This document shows positions 1 through 10,100 of a stretch of DNA of 64,000 nucleotides, piece by piece; within the stretch, counting starts at the first letter, position 1, and each line of letters opens with the position of its first letter. The position numbers and the translations under genes were made by a program. The notes under the pieces are model-generated. The model was not told the DNA's origin. It worked only from the letters and a program-made list of their open reading frames with translations, and ran no database searches. This DNA is from JANYJZ01 sp964523395 (lineage in GTDB: Bacteria > Bacteroidota > Ignavibacteria > UBA10030 > SZUA-254): the NCBI GenBank assembly GCA_964523395.1, contig CAZFXS010000011.1, positions 1 through 64,000 on the forward strand, given 5' to 3'.

Positions 1-53
1 AGAGCAGCGGTCTCCAAAACCGCAGGTTGGGGGTTCAAGTCCCTCCTGACGTG
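1..53 (+). tRNA. tRNA-Trp (anticodon CCA), 5' end cut off by the window
   Basis: The 3' part of a tRNA is visible: anticodon stem GCGGT/ACCGC around a CTCCAAA loop gives anticodon CCA (bases 14-16). A T-arm with the TTCAAGT loop follows, then the acceptor strand and discriminator G at 53. About 20 bases of the 5' half lie before the window. No CCA tail is encoded; the next bases are CAA. It sits 36 bases before secE, an arrangement (tRNA-Trp then secE) seen in many bacteria, and is probably in the same transcript. Confidence 0.9.
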
Positions 54-89
54 CAAGGTTTTGAACCGTCGAATGTAAAAGGAAAAACG

Positions 90-272
90 ATGAAAGAGAA
101 AATAATTGAGTTCTTCACCGATGTGGTGAAAGAAATGAAAAAAGTAACCTGGCCCAAGCCGGAGGAACTCCGCGAATCGACACTGATTGTCCTGGTCGTT
201 TGCGGCGTGATTGCCCTCTTTGTTTTTGGTGCCGACTGGGTTGTCAGCAACGTTCTCAAAGTTATACAATGA
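90..272 (+). CDS. secE: Preprotein translocase subunit SecE
   Basis: Small inner-membrane subunit that stabilises SecY in the SecYEG channel. The 60-residue single-membrane-segment form has an amphipathic N-terminus, the conserved VTWPKPEEL turn (residues 19-27) and one hydrophobic helix at about 31-52. The upstream in-frame start would read through the tRNA 3' end, so the ATG at 90 behind AAAAGGAAAAA is preferred. The stop overlaps the nusG start (ATGA), which suggests translational coupling. Position before nusG is the classic bacterial order. Confidence 0.97.
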   Translation: MKEKIIEFFTDVVKEMKKVTWPKPEELRESTLIVLVVCGVIALFVFGADWVVSNVLKVIQ

Positions 273-832
273 GGATGACGTCGGTGACTACTCAAACAAA
301 CCAGCTTCGTTGGTATGCGATCCGGACCTATTCCGGTCACGAAAATAAAGTTAAGGCGCATATTGAAAACGAAGTAAAGCTTGCCCAATGGGAATCCCGG
401 ATCGCTTCGGTTATGGTTCCTTCTGAAAAGATTATTGAGGTGAAAGAGGGCAAGAAAAAAAGCAAGACGAAGACCTTTTTTCCGGGATATATTCTCGTTG
501 AAGCTATTCTCGATAAAGAGACAAAATATCTCATACTTAATACGCCGAGCGTTATCAGTTTTGTAGGTCCTCACGGTGAACCCGTACCTCTCCGCATTGA
601 TGAAGTACGTCGGCTTATCGGCAGGATGGAAGAGAGAAAAGATGTCGAGGTGATGGAAGTTCCGTTCCATGTCGGCGAACCGGTCAAGGTTATTGATGGT
701 CCGTTCAACAATTTTACCGGTTTTGTTCAGGATGTCAACGAAGAAAAAATGAAGCTCAAGGTTATGGTCAGTATTTTCGGGCGCAAGACGCCTGTGGAAC
801 TCGATTTTAACCAGGTGAAAACTGAAAAATAA
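269..832 (+). CDS. nusG: Transcription termination/antitermination factor NusG
   Basis: NusG binds RNA polymerase through its NGN domain and couples it to Rho or to ribosomal S10 through its KOW domain. The protein is 187 residues from this ATG: NGN domain with [15 protein letters not shown] near residue 14, the FFPGYILV motif near 70, and a C-terminal KOW domain with [15 protein letters not shown] near 133-150. The ATG overlaps the secE stop. A second ATG six bases later is an equally possible start. An in-frame start at 200 lies inside secE and is rejected. Confidence 0.97.
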   Translation: MRMTSVTTQTNQLRWYAIRTYSGHENKVKAHIENEVKLAQWESRIASVMVPSEKIIEVKEGKKKSKTKTFFPGYILVEAILDKETKYLILNTPSVISFVGPHGEPVPLRIDEVRRLIGRMEERKDVEVMEVPFHVGEPVKVIDGPFNNFTGFVQDVNEEKMKLKVMVSIFGRKTPVELDFNQVKTEK

Positions 833-856
833 TTTATTTCGTAAGGTAGAACAGTC

Positions 857-1279
857 ATGAAAAAAATTACAGGATACATTAAACTCCAGATTCCCGCAGG
901 CCAGGCAAATCCTGCTCCCCCGATTGGTCCCGCGCTCGGTCAAAAGGGCGTCAACATTATGGAGTTCTGTAAACAATTCAATGCGAAAACACAGGACAAG
1001 CAGGGACTTATTATTCCTGTTGTTATCACGGTGTTTTCGGATAAGTCATTTACGTTTATAACAAAAACTCCTCCTGCTGCGGTATTACTTACTAAGGCGG
1101 CAAAAGTGGAGAAGGGCTCCGGCGAACCGAACAGAAATAAAGTCGGGAAAGTTACCAAGAAGCAGGTTCGTGAAATCGCTGAAATGAAAATGCCCGATCT
1201 TAACGCAAATGATATCGATGCCGCCATGCAGATGATTGCGGGGACGGCACGCAGTATGGGTATTACAGTAGAAGAATAA
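857..1279 (+). CDS. rplK: 50S ribosomal protein L11
   Basis: L11 binds the GTPase-associated region of 23S rRNA with the L10/L12 stalk and contacts EF-G. Its 140 residues match the family length. The N-terminal [19 protein letters not shown] stretch (near residue 13) and the C-terminal RNA-binding domain with [14 protein letters not shown] are typical. The ATG follows a GTAAGGTAGA Shine-Dalgarno-like stretch. It is first of the rplKAJL block, ahead of rplA. Confidence 0.98.
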   Translation: MKKITGYIKLQIPAGQANPAPPIGPALGQKGVNIMEFCKQFNAKTQDKQGLIIPVVITVFSDKSFTFITKTPPAAVLLTKAAKVEKGSGEPNRNKVGKVTKKQVREIAEMKMPDLNANDIDAAMQMIAGTARSMGITVEE

Positions 1280-1284
1280 TCGTT

Positions 1285-1330
1285 CACGTGGGAGTCCCGC
1301 TCTGCGGGACGCTTGCACCACATTTATGAG
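1285..1330 (+). promoter_or_regulatory. Candidate L1-type autoregulatory hairpin between rplK and rplA
   Basis: The 62-base rplK-rplA spacer contains a 7-bp perfect stem, GTCCCGC/GCGGGAC (1294-1300 and 1304-1310), with a 3-base loop. It is flanked by GTGG (1288-1291) and CCAC (1318-1321), which can pair below an asymmetric internal loop, and is followed by TTTATGAGGA. L1 is known to repress its operon by binding an mRNA mimic of its 23S site near rplK/rplA. The resemblance here is by structure only; a plain intercistronic hairpin is the alternative. Confidence 0.4.
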
Positions 1331-1341
1331 GATCGTTCAGT

Positions 1342-2037
1342 ATGAAACAGAGTAAGAGATTTGTCGCTGCATCGAAAAAAGTTGACCCGAAAAAAACATA
1401 TACAATTGATGAGGCGGTAGCGCGTGTAAAAGAGACTGCGACAGCAAAATTCAACGAGTCAGTTGATATCGCTGTCAGGCTCGGAGTTGATCCCAAAAAA
1501 GCAGATCAGGCTATTCGCGGCACAGTCGCATTGCCTCATGGCATTGGTAAGGAAGTACGTGTACTTGTTATTGCCAAGTCGCCAAAAGATGAAGAAGCAA
1601 AAGCGGCCGGTGCCGATCATGCCGGGTTTCAGGACTATCTTCAGAAAATTCAACAGGGATGGGCAGATATCGATGTCATTATCGCAACACCTGACGTCAT
1701 GGGTGAACTTGGTAAACTCGGTAAAGTCCTCGGTCCCCGCGGTCTGATGCCGAATCCGAAAAGCGGAACAGTCACCGCCGACGTCGCGAAAGCAGTCAAG
1801 GAAGTAAAAGCAGGAAAGATTGAATTCCGTGTCGATAAGGCGGGAATTCTTCACGCAACAGTCGGGAAGGCTGCCTTTGATGCGCCGAAACTGGTTGACA
1901 ACATCAACGCGTTTCTGGCAACAGTAGTCCGTTCCAAACCGGCGACGTCAAAGGGTCAATATATAAAGAGCATTTGTCTTTCCAGCACGATGGGTCCTGG
2001 TGTTCATATTGACCGGACTGCGGCCGGAGCACATTAA
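1342..2037 (+). CDS. rplA: 50S ribosomal protein L1
   Basis: L1 forms the mobile L1 stalk that helps release deacylated tRNA from the E site, and usually represses its own operon. The 231-residue length is normal. The hallmark [13 protein letters not shown] lies near residues 131-143, and the N-terminal [18 protein letters not shown] segment is typical. GAGGA upstream of the ATG is a fair ribosome site. The gene follows the hairpin-bearing spacer. Confidence 0.98.
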   Translation: MKQSKRFVAASKKVDPKKTYTIDEAVARVKETATAKFNESVDIAVRLGVDPKKADQAIRGTVALPHGIGKEVRVLVIAKSPKDEEAKAAGADHAGFQDYLQKIQQGWADIDVIIATPDVMGELGKLGKVLGPRGLMPNPKSGTVTADVAKAVKEVKAGKIEFRVDKAGILHATVGKAAFDAPKLVDNINAFLATVVRSKPATSKGQYIKSICLSSTMGPGVHIDRTAAGAH

Positions 2038-2067
2038 CAAAGAATATTACGCACACTAAACAGCTAC

Positions 2068-2105
2068 GTTTTCTGCCTTGCGCAAGTGAGGGCTTCTCAG
2101 AAAAC
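2068..2105 (+). promoter_or_regulatory. L10 leader-like autoregulatory structure before rplJ
   Basis: The 91-base rplA-rplJ spacer holds a strong folded element. An 8-bp outer stem, GTTTTCTG (2068-2075) with CAGAAAAC (2098-2105), encloses an inner stem CCTTGC/GTGAGG with a GCAA tetraloop (2076-2091). An asymmetric GCTTCT strand on the 3' side is suggestive of a kink-turn. The L10-(L12)4 complex is known to bind such a leader upstream of rplJ in many phyla and repress translation. Position and shape fit; binding is inferred. Confidence 0.65.
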
Positions 2106-2128
2106 ATATCTTAAATCACGAGGTAATC

Positions 2129-2650
2129 ATGAAACGTTCTGAAAAAGAACAGATCATTGCAGAGGTAAAGGAAAAGATCGAGCGCGCGAAAGGATTGTAC
2201 TTTTCCGACTTTACGGGCATCACGGTTGAGCAGATTACAGAGCTCCGCCGCGAATTCCGCAAGTCGAATATCGACTATCAGGTCGTGAAAAATACTCTTG
2301 CTCGTAAAGCTCTCGAAAGCGTTACCGGATACGATACGATTCTCGACAAACTCGTTCGTCCCACCGGCATTGCTTTCGGTTATGATGATCCGATTGCTCC
2401 CGCGAAAATTATTAAGAAGTTCCGTGAAAAGAACGAGAAATTAACACTGAAGATCTGCGTTATTGAAAAGCAGGTCTTTGATGGTAAACAACTCGATGAG
2501 ATCGCGAAACTTCCGACCCGCGGAGAGATCATTGCCAGCATTTTGGGAAGCATACAAGCCCCCGCTTCCGGTATTGTCGGATCAATCAATGCGGTCATGC
2601 GCGATCTTGTCAGCGTTATCGATGCAATTGAAAAGAAGAAAGCGGCATAA
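2129..2650 (+). CDS. rplJ: 50S ribosomal protein L10
   Basis: L10 anchors the L7/L12 dimers of the ribosomal stalk and binds 23S rRNA next to L11. It is 173 residues with the family N-terminus ([33 protein letters not shown]), the [13 protein letters not shown] rRNA-binding segment near residue 51, and a C-terminal helix ending in lysines that carries L12 dimers. CGAGGTAATC gives a Shine-Dalgarno before the ATG. Expression is probably controlled by the leader just upstream. Confidence 0.98.
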   Translation: MKRSEKEQIIAEVKEKIERAKGLYFSDFTGITVEQITELRREFRKSNIDYQVVKNTLARKALESVTGYDTILDKLVRPTGIAFGYDDPIAPAKIIKKFREKNEKLTLKICVIEKQVFDGKQLDEIAKLPTRGEIIASILGSIQAPASGIVGSINAVMRDLVSVIDAIEKKKAA

Positions 2651-2700
2651 CAGCTGTTTTCGTATTACTAGTCAACAAAAGTCTATTAAGGAGAAATACA

Positions 2701-3084
2701 ATGTCAGCAGTAGCAGAAATAGTCGAAAAAATTGAGAAGCTTACGCTTCTCGAAGCCTCAGAATTAAAGAAAGCCCTTGAGGAGAAGTTTGGTGTGACGG
2801 CAGCGGCCCCGATGATGATGGCGGGCGGCATGATGCCGGCAGGCGGCGGCGCAGCTCCCGCGGCAGAAGCACAGACTGAATTCACGGTTGTTCTGAAAAG
2901 CGGCGGAGCTCAGAAAATCAATGTCATTAAGGTTGTCCGTGCAGCGACCGGTCTTGGTCTGAAAGAAGCCAAGGATCTCGTCGATGGCGCACCCAAGACT
3001 GTAAAAGAAGGATTGGGCAAGGATGACGCTGAAAAATTAAAGAAAGAACTTGAAGAAGCAGGCGCGCAGGTCGAGCTGAAGTAA
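2701..3084 (+). CDS. rplL: 50S ribosomal protein L7/L12
   Basis: The multi-copy stalk protein that recruits and activates translational GTPases. In 127 residues it has an N-terminal dimerisation helix (1-35), an Ala/Gly/Met-rich flexible hinge (about 38-58) and a C-terminal factor-binding domain with [16 protein letters not shown] near residue 84. The Met-rich hinge ([13 protein letters not shown]) is a little unusual but within the family range. AAGGAGAAATACA supplies a strong ribosome site. Confidence 0.98.
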   Translation: MSAVAEIVEKIEKLTLLEASELKKALEEKFGVTAAAPMMMAGGMMPAGGGAAPAAEAQTEFTVVLKSGGAQKINVIKVVRAATGLGLKEAKDLVDGAPKTVKEGLGKDDAEKLKKELEEAGAQVELK

Positions 3085-3343
3085 TCGACCCGTAATGCCA
3101 GGGATATAACTCCCGGTCTTTCTTAATTTTTCTCGTTTTACTCATTAATGATCATCAAATTCAAAAGGTAAAATTGAAATCAGCGCCGGTAATCAGTGTA
3201 ACAACTGATTATCGGTTTGCTGTTTTCATTACAGCGAGATTGTACTATCGGTTTTTTTTGATTCACATGAAGCGACTCGGGATCTTTTGCAAATACCATT
3301 CCCGACAGAAGTTGATACGATAATGATTTTGTAAACAACAAAG
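3085..3343 (+). other. 259-base rplL-rpoB spacer with a possible attenuator
   Basis: This is the longest non-coding gap in the ribosomal/RNA polymerase run. Near its start GACC (3087-3090) and GGTC (3115-3118) can enclose GGGA/TCCC (3101-3104, 3111-3114). TTTCTTAATTTTTC follows, which looks like a weak intrinsic terminator or attenuator. In E. coli an attenuator between rplL and rpoB lowers polymerase synthesis relative to stalk protein; the same role is inferred here. The rest is AT-rich with no convincing promoter or ORF. Confidence 0.35.
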
Positions 3344-6300
3344 GTGAAGCAGTTGAAAACACAATCCAGTCAGACTAACGGCCGTATATCGTTCGGCAAA
3401 ATTCCTCCGATTGTTGAATACCCCGATTTGCTGAATGTGCAGATCGAATCATGGGAAAGTTTTTTGCAGGCGAATATTCCCCCGGAAAAACGTGAGAATA
3501 AGGGACTTCAACAAATCTTTAAGATGAATTTTCCCATTACTGATGCCCGCGAAAATTATATACTTGAGTTCGTGGAATATTATGTGGAGAAGCCGAAATA
3601 TTCCGTCATCGAATGCCAGGAGCGCGGATTAACATATGCCGTTCCGCTGAAGGCGAAAGTGCGTCTCTCAACCAAAAGCGACGACGGCAAGAGTTATGTT
3701 GATACTGTTGAGCAGGAAGTCTATCTCGGTAATCTTCCCATGATGACGCATCGCGGAACATACATTATCAATGGTGCGGAACGCGTTGTGGTGAGTCAGT
3801 TGCACCGTTCACCGGGCGTATTCTTTGATGAGTCTGTTCACCCGAACGGCATGTCGATTTATTCTGCGAGAGTTATTCCGTTCCGCGGGTCGTGGGTGGA
3901 GTTTACCACCGATATCAGCAATGTCATGTACGTGTATATCGACCGGAAAAAGAAATTTCCCGTAACGACGCTTCTTCGCGCACTGGGATATTCATCGGAT
4001 GATGAAATTCTCCACCTTTTTAACCTCGTCGAAGAAGTTGATCCTCACAAGGTCAATCTTAAAGATTATATCGACAGGATTGTTTGCAGTGATGTGTTTG
4101 ATAAAAAGACCGGTGAGGTTTTTATCAATAAAGACACGCAGTTCACTGAAGAATTAATGAAAAAAGTAAAGAAATCGGAAATTAAAAAGATTCGATTTCT
4201 GAAATATGAAGGCGTTGGTGAAAGCTCCGTCATTGCCAATACCATCCAGAAAGATATCGCGCGGTCGGACGAAGAGGCACTCAATGCTATTTATCAGCAA
4301 CTTCGCTCCGGTGAAGCTCCCGATCTTGAAACAGCAAAAAATCTTCTCGAACGTTTATTCTTCAACGAAAAACGCTACGACCTCGGTGATGTCGGCCGTT
4401 ATCGTATGAACGCGAAGCTGGCATTGAATATTCCGGTTTCGACCACGACCCTGACAAAAGACGATATCATCGCGATCATAAATTATCTCATCGACCTCCA
4501 ACAGGGAAAGAAAACTGTCGACGATATTGATCACCTTGGCAACCGCCGTGTTCGTACAGTGGGCGAACAGATTGGACAGCAATTTAACATCGGGCTTGCG
4601 CGTATGGCACGAACCATCCGCGAGCGTTTAAGCCTTCGTGACCAGGAACGATTAGCACCACAAGATCTCGTGAATGCGCGAACGATTACAAGTGTCATCA
4701 ACGCGTTCTTTGGAACAAATCAGCTTTCACAGTTCATGGATCAGACGAACCCCCTGGCGGAAATCACGCACAAGCGCCGTATGTCTGCCCTTGGTCCGGG
4801 CGGTCTTACCCGTGAACGTGCAGGCTTCGAGGTACGTGACGTTCACTATACACATTATGGTCGTCTCTGCCCGATTGAAACGCCTGAAGGCCCGAACATC
4901 GGATTGATTTCATCTCTTTGCATTCACGCTCACGTGAATTCTTTCGGATTCATCGAAACACCGTACCGCAAAGTGAAAAACGGAAAAGTGATGGATGAAC
5001 TCGAGTATCTGACAGCAGAGAAAGAGGACGTTCATACCATCGCACAGGCAAATGCCTCTGTCGATGACAAAGGAAAATTCCAGTCTGATAAAATAAAGGC
5101 ACGTTTGCAGAGCGATTATGCTCTTGTGAAACCTGAAGAAGTGCAGTACTTCGATGTTGCGCCGAGCCAGATTGTAAGCGCGGCGGCGGCATTGATTCCG
5201 TTTCTCGAACACGACGACGCAAACCGCGCGCTCATGGGTTCAAACATGCAGCGCCAGGCCGTGCCGCTCCTTCGGCCCGAAGCTCCTATTGTGGGAACAG
5301 GCCTCGAAGACAAAATCGCGCGTGATGCCAGAACAATGATTATCGCTGAACGTAACGGCATCGTCGAGTACATCGATTCCAACGTGATTATTGTGAACTA
5401 TGATATCGATGAATCGAGCATTGAAGCGTTGGTGAGTTTTGATGATAAAAAGCGTGTGGAATATCAGCTCGTAAAATTTTTCCGGACGAACCAGGATACA
5501 GCAATCAATCAGCGGGCTATTGTAAAGCCCGGACAGCGTGTTAAAAAAGGCGAGATCCTTGCCGATGGTTGCGCCACAGATAAAGGCGAGCTTGCCCTCG
5601 GACGCAATATTTTGGTAGCATTCATGCCGTGGCGCGGATATAACTTCGAAGACGCCATTGTCGTAAATGAACGTTCCGTCGCAGAAGACGTATTTACTTC
5701 ACTTCATATTGAAGAATTCGAGCTTCAGGTACGCGACACGAAACGCGGTGAAGAAGAATTGACGCGCGAAATTCCCAACGTCAGCGAAGATGCCGTAAAA
5801 GATCTCGACGAAAACGGTGTCATTCGTGTCGGTGCTGAAGTGATGGAAGGCGACATCCTGATTGGTAAGATTACACCGAAGGGTGAAACAGAATCAACTC
5901 CGGAAGAAAAACTGCTGAAAGCTATCTTTGGCGAAAAAGCCGGCGATGTGAAAGACGCATCTCTCAAAGCTCCGCCGGGAATGAAAGGCATTGTTATCTC
6001 CACTAAACTGTTCAGCAGAAAGAAGAAAGATTCTGAATCCAAAAAAGAAGATAAACGCTTAAGTGAACAACTTGACCGTGCGCATAAAAAGGCGTTGAAA
6101 GAGAATGGGGAAAAACTTGCCAAGAAGCTCGGCTTGCTTCTTGACGGAGAAAAATCCACCGGTATCAGAAATAACGACGGCGAATTGGTTGCCCGCGGCG
6201 GTACAATACTGAAGGCCGACTTCTTCCTGTCTGTTGAGGAGCTTGAAAACCTTAACCCGAAACAGGACTGGGTGGAAGACAAAAAGAAGAACAGCCTCAT

Positions 6301-7129
6301 TGTGCGGATTTATGAGAACTTCAACCAAAAACAAAATGACATTGAAGAGTACTTTAAGCACGAAAAAACGAAAATCGTGCTTGGCGATGAATTGCCGTCG
6401 GGTATAGTCCAGTTGGCAAAAGTCTATGTTGCCAAGAAGAGAAAGCTGTCTGTGGGAGATAAGATGGCAGGCCGCCATGGTAACAAAGGTGTTGTCGCGA
6501 AGATTGTCCCGCAGGAAGATATGCCGTTCCTGCCCGACGGTACGCCTGTTGATATGGTGCTCAATCCGTTAGGCGTGCCCTCTAGAATGAACCTCGGCCA
6601 GCTCTTTGAAACAGCGCTGGGCTGGGCGGGAAGAAAACTTGGCGTGAAGTATTCCACACCTATCTTCGATGGCGCGTCGTGGGAAGAAGTAGCGAAAGAA
6701 ATGGAAAAGGCGGGACTGAATACAAATTCAAAAACAGTTCTGTTTGACGGCCGTACGGGTGAGCGTTTTGACCAGGAAGTGACTGTTGGCCAGATTTATA
6801 TGATGAAACTTTCGCATCTGGTTGACGATAAGATTCACGCCCGTTCCATCGGACCGTACTCCCTTATTACGCAGCAGCCGCTTGGCGGAAAAGCCCAGTT
6901 CGGCGGCCAGCGTTTCGGAGAAATGGAAGTGTGGGCGCTTGAAGCATACGGTGCAGCAAATATTTTGCAGGAAATTCTTACTGTGAAGAGTGATGACGTG
7001 TATGGACGTGCGAAACTGTATGAATCGATAGTGAAGGGTGACAACTTGCCCGAACCCAATGTGCCGGAATCATTTAACGTTCTTGTCCGCGAACTCATGG
7101 GTCTCGGTTTAGATCTTAAGATTGAATAA
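3344..7129 (+). CDS. rpoB: DNA-directed RNA polymerase subunit beta
   Basis: Catalytic beta subunit of RNA polymerase, forming one pincer and half of the active site. It is 1261 residues, with the rifampicin-pocket region around GTNQLSQFMDQTNPLAEITHKRR (line ~4710), the MPWRGYNFEDA lobe motif, and the C-terminal GRHGNKG (about residues 1043-1049) and AQFGGQRFGEMEVWAL motifs. The GTG at 3344 is the longest start. A TTG at 3353 is spaced better from the AAAGGTGA Shine-Dalgarno and may be the true start. rpoC begins 15 bases after its stop. Confidence 0.98.
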   Translation: MKQLKTQSSQTNGRISFGKIPPIVEYPDLLNVQIESWESFLQANIPPEKRENKGLQQIFKMNFPITDARENYILEFVEYYVEKPKYSVIECQERGLTYAVPLKAKVRLSTKSDDGKSYVDTVEQEVYLGNLPMMTHRGTYIINGAERVVVSQLHRSPGVFFDESVHPNGMSIYSARVIPFRGSWVEFTTDISNVMYVYIDRKKKFPVTTLLRALGYSSDDEILHLFNLVEEVDPHKVNLKDYIDRIVCSDVFDKKTGEVFINKDTQFTEELMKKVKKSEIKKIRFLKYEGVGESSVIANTIQKDIARSDEEALNAIYQQLRSGEAPDLETAKNLLERLFFNEKRYDLGDVGRYRMNAKLALNIPVSTTTLTKDDIIAIINYLIDLQQGKKTVDDIDHLGNRRVRTVGEQIGQQFNIGLARMARTIRERLSLRDQERLAPQDLVNARTITSVINAFFGTNQLSQFMDQTNPLAEITHKRRMSALGPGGLTRERAGFEVRDVHYTHYGRLCPIETPEGPNIGLISSLCIHAHVNSFGFIETPYRKVKNGKVMDELEYLTAEKEDVHTIAQANASVDDKGKFQSDKIKARLQSDYALVKPEEVQYFDVAPSQIVSAAAALIPFLEHDDANRALMGSNMQRQAVPLLRPEAPIVGTGLEDKIARDARTMIIAERNGIVEYIDSNVIIVNYDIDESSIEALVSFDDKKRVEYQLVKFFRTNQDTAINQRAIVKPGQRVKKGEILADGCATDKGELALGRNILVAFMPWRGYNFEDAIVVNERSVAEDVFTSLHIEEFELQVRDTKRGEEELTREIPNVSEDAVKDLDENGVIRVGAEVMEGDILIGKITPKGETESTPEEKLLKAIFGEKAGDVKDASLKAPPGMKGIVISTKLFSRKKKDSESKKEDKRLSEQLDRAHKKALKENGEKLAKKLGLLLDGEKSTGIRNNDGELVARGGTILKADFFLSVEELENLNPKQDWVEDKKKNSLIVRIYENFNQKQNDIEEYFKHEKTKIVLGDELPSGIVQLAKVYVAKKRKLSVGDKMAGRHGNKGVVAKIVPQEDMPFLPDGTPVDMVLNPLGVPSRMNLGQLFETALGWAGRKLGVKYSTPIFDGASWEEVAKEMEKAGLNTNSKTVLFDGRTGERFDQEVTVGQIYMMKLSHLVDDKIHARSIGPYSLITQQPLGGKAQFGGQRFGEMEVWALEAYGAANILQEILTVKSDDVYGRAKLYESIVKGDNLPEPNVPESFNVLVRELMGLGLDLKIE

Positions 7130-7144
7130 TAATGGAGTGATCGA

Positions 7145-10100
7145 ATGGCTTTTACATCACACGAACAGATTATCAAGAAAAACTTTTCCAAGATCACGAT
7201 TACGCTGGCGTCTTCGGATTTGATTCTTTCCCGTTCTCACGGTGAAGTGACCAAACCGGAGACGATCAATTACCGTTCGTTCCGGCCGGAGAAAGATGGA
7301 CTCTTCTGCGAGAAAATCTTCGGACCGGTCCGCGACTGGGAATGTCATTGCGGAAAGTACAAACGCATCCGATACAAGGGCATTATCTGCGACCGGTGCG
7401 GCGTTGAAGTAACCCAAAAAAGCGTTCGCCGTGAACGGATGGGGCACATTTCTCTCGCTGTTCCTATCGTGCATATCTGGTATTTCAAGTCGGCGCCTTC
7501 CAAGATCGGGAACGTTCTTGGATTAAGCGGGAAAGATATGGAACGCATCATCTATTACGAATCATACGTGGTGGTACAGCCCGGTACAACCGGATTGCAT
7601 CGGATGGATCTTCTTTCCGAAGAGCAATACTACGATGTTCTCGCGTCATTGCCCGAAAAGAATCAGGATCTTGACGATACCGATGAAAAGAAATTTGTCG
7701 CTAAGATCGGCGGTGAAGCTGTAAAAGAACTGTTGAAACGGATTGACATCGAATCATTGGGGGCGGAACTTCGTGTCGGTGCCAAGGAAGAAACATCGGT
7801 TCAAAAGAAATTAGAGACGTTGAAGCGTCTTCGTGTTGTGGAAGCATTCCGTGAACGGGAAAACGGCCCGGCGAATAAACCGGAGTGGATGGTGCTTGAT
7901 GTCATTCCAGTCATTCCGCCGGAACTCAGACCGCTCGTACCCCTTGAAGGCGGACGATTTGCAACATCGGATCTTAACGATCTGTATCGCCGCGTTATAA
8001 TCCGCAACAACCGTCTGAAGCGGTTAATCGAGATTAAAGCGCCGGAAGTTATTCTCCGCAACGAAAAGAGAATGCTTCAGGAAGCAGTGGATTCATTGTT
8101 TGACAATTCACGCCGTGTAAACGCAGTGCGTTCAGACAATAATCGCGCGTTGAAATCGCTTTCCGATATGTTGAAAGGAAAGCAGGGCCGATTCCGTCAG
8201 AACTTGCTCGGAAAGCGTGTCGATTACTCCGGCCGTTCAGTCATCGTGGTCGGTCCTGAGCTCAAACTTCATGAATGCGGCTTGCCGAAAGATATGGCTG
8301 TGGAATTATTCAAGCCTTTTATCATCAGAAAGCTTATCGAGCGCGGACTGGTTAAAACAGTAAAAAGCGCAAAAAAGATGGTGGATAAGAAAGGCCCTGA
8401 AGTTTGGGAAATTCTGGAAAATATTATCGATGGGCATCCGGTGATGCTGAACCGTGCTCCAACACTTCACCGTCTCGGCATTCAAGCATTTCAACCGGTC
8501 TTGGTGGAAGGAAAAGCTATCCGGGTTCATCCTATGGTCTGTACCGCATTTAACGCCGACTTTGACGGCGATCAGATGGCTGTTCACGTACCTCTATCAT
8601 ATGATGCTCAGTTGGAAGCACGCGTGTTGATGCTTTCGAGTCACAATATTCTATCGCCCTCAAACGGAGCGCCCATTGTTCATCCTACACAGGATCAGGT
8701 TCTTGGTTGTTACTATTTGACGAAATCAAAAGGCGGTGATTTTGGCGAAGGAAAACGCTTTGCTTCCCCTGAAGAAGTAATCATCGCCTATAACGCCGCA
8801 TCGGTTGGTCTCCATGCGAAAATTAAAGTCCGCATTGATGGAAAATTAATTGAAACCACAACCGGGCGAGTTATCTTCAATCAGATTGTTCCGAAGCAGA
8901 TGGGGTTCATCAATGAATTGCTGAACAAGAAACGATTGACGCAAATTGTGCAAGCCGTATTTCGTGCCTGCGGAAATCTGCAGACTGCCGAATTTCTTGA
9001 TAATTTGAAAGAGCTTGGTTTTACGTACGCTACAAAAGGCGGACTCTCTGTTAGTGTTGAAGACGTTATCATTCCGAAAGAAAAAGAAGAAGTAATTTCT
9101 AAAGCGGAAAAAGATGTCGATAATGTCCAGAACCAGTATTACAGAGGCTTCATTACTAATGGAGAACGGTACAATAAGGTCATTGATATCTGGACACGCG
9201 CGACAAACAAAGTTGCAGAAAGACTTTTTGATGCATTGCAGCACGCCCGTGATGGATTTAACTCACTCTATATGATGGTTGACTCAGGCGCAAGAGGTTC
9301 CAAAGAGCAGGTGCGTCAGCTTGCAGGCATGCGCGGACTCATGGCGAAGCCCCAGAAGAGTTTATCCGGTGCGACAGGCGAATTGATTGAAAACCCGATC
9401 ATCGCGAATTTCCGAGAGGGTCTTTCAATTCTTGAATACTTCATCTCAACACACGGTGCCAGAAAAGGTCTTGCCGATACCGCACTGAAAACTGCGGATG
9501 CGGGATACCTTACACGCCGGCTTGTTGACGTTGCGCAGGACGCAATTATCTCTATTAACGATTGTGGTACTATTCGCGGTGTGTTAACGGGTGCGTTAAA
9601 AGAAGGCGAAGACGTGAAAGAACCGTTGGCCGAGAGAATTTTAGGTCGCGTTTCTGTTCGAGACGTGGTTGATCCTCTTACAAGAAAGACACTGGTTCGT
9701 GCCGGAGAGGAAATTGATGAGAAGAAAGCAACTGCGATAGCCGAAACGTCAATTGAGGCGGTGGAAATCCGTTCGGTTCTTACGTGTGAAGCAAAGCGCG
9801 GTGTCTGTGCCAAGTGTTACGGCAGAAACCTTACCACTTCAAAGATTGTCGAGGTAGGAGAGCCTGTCGGAATTTTGGCAGCTCAATCCATCGGCGAACC
9901 GGGCACACAGCTTACATTGCGTACGTTCCATACCGGCGGTACGGCAAGCTTAATCGCGACACAGTCGCAAATTATTTCGAAATTTGACGGTAAAGTTAAA
10001 TACGAAGGGATTAAATTTCTTAAGCAAGCAGATGGCGACGGAAAACTTGTCGTTCTTGGCCGTAGCGGTGTTGTTAATATTTTCGACAGCGACAACCGTA

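Noticed and set aside
35..976. Long open frame of 313 codons on the - strand opposite secE/nusG/rplK
   Set aside because: It is fully antisense to three well-supported genes and its translation has no recognisable domain.
3140..3343. Search for a promoter or gene in the rpoB leader
   Set aside because: Several TTG-containing boxes exist but none has a good -10 at 16-18 bases.
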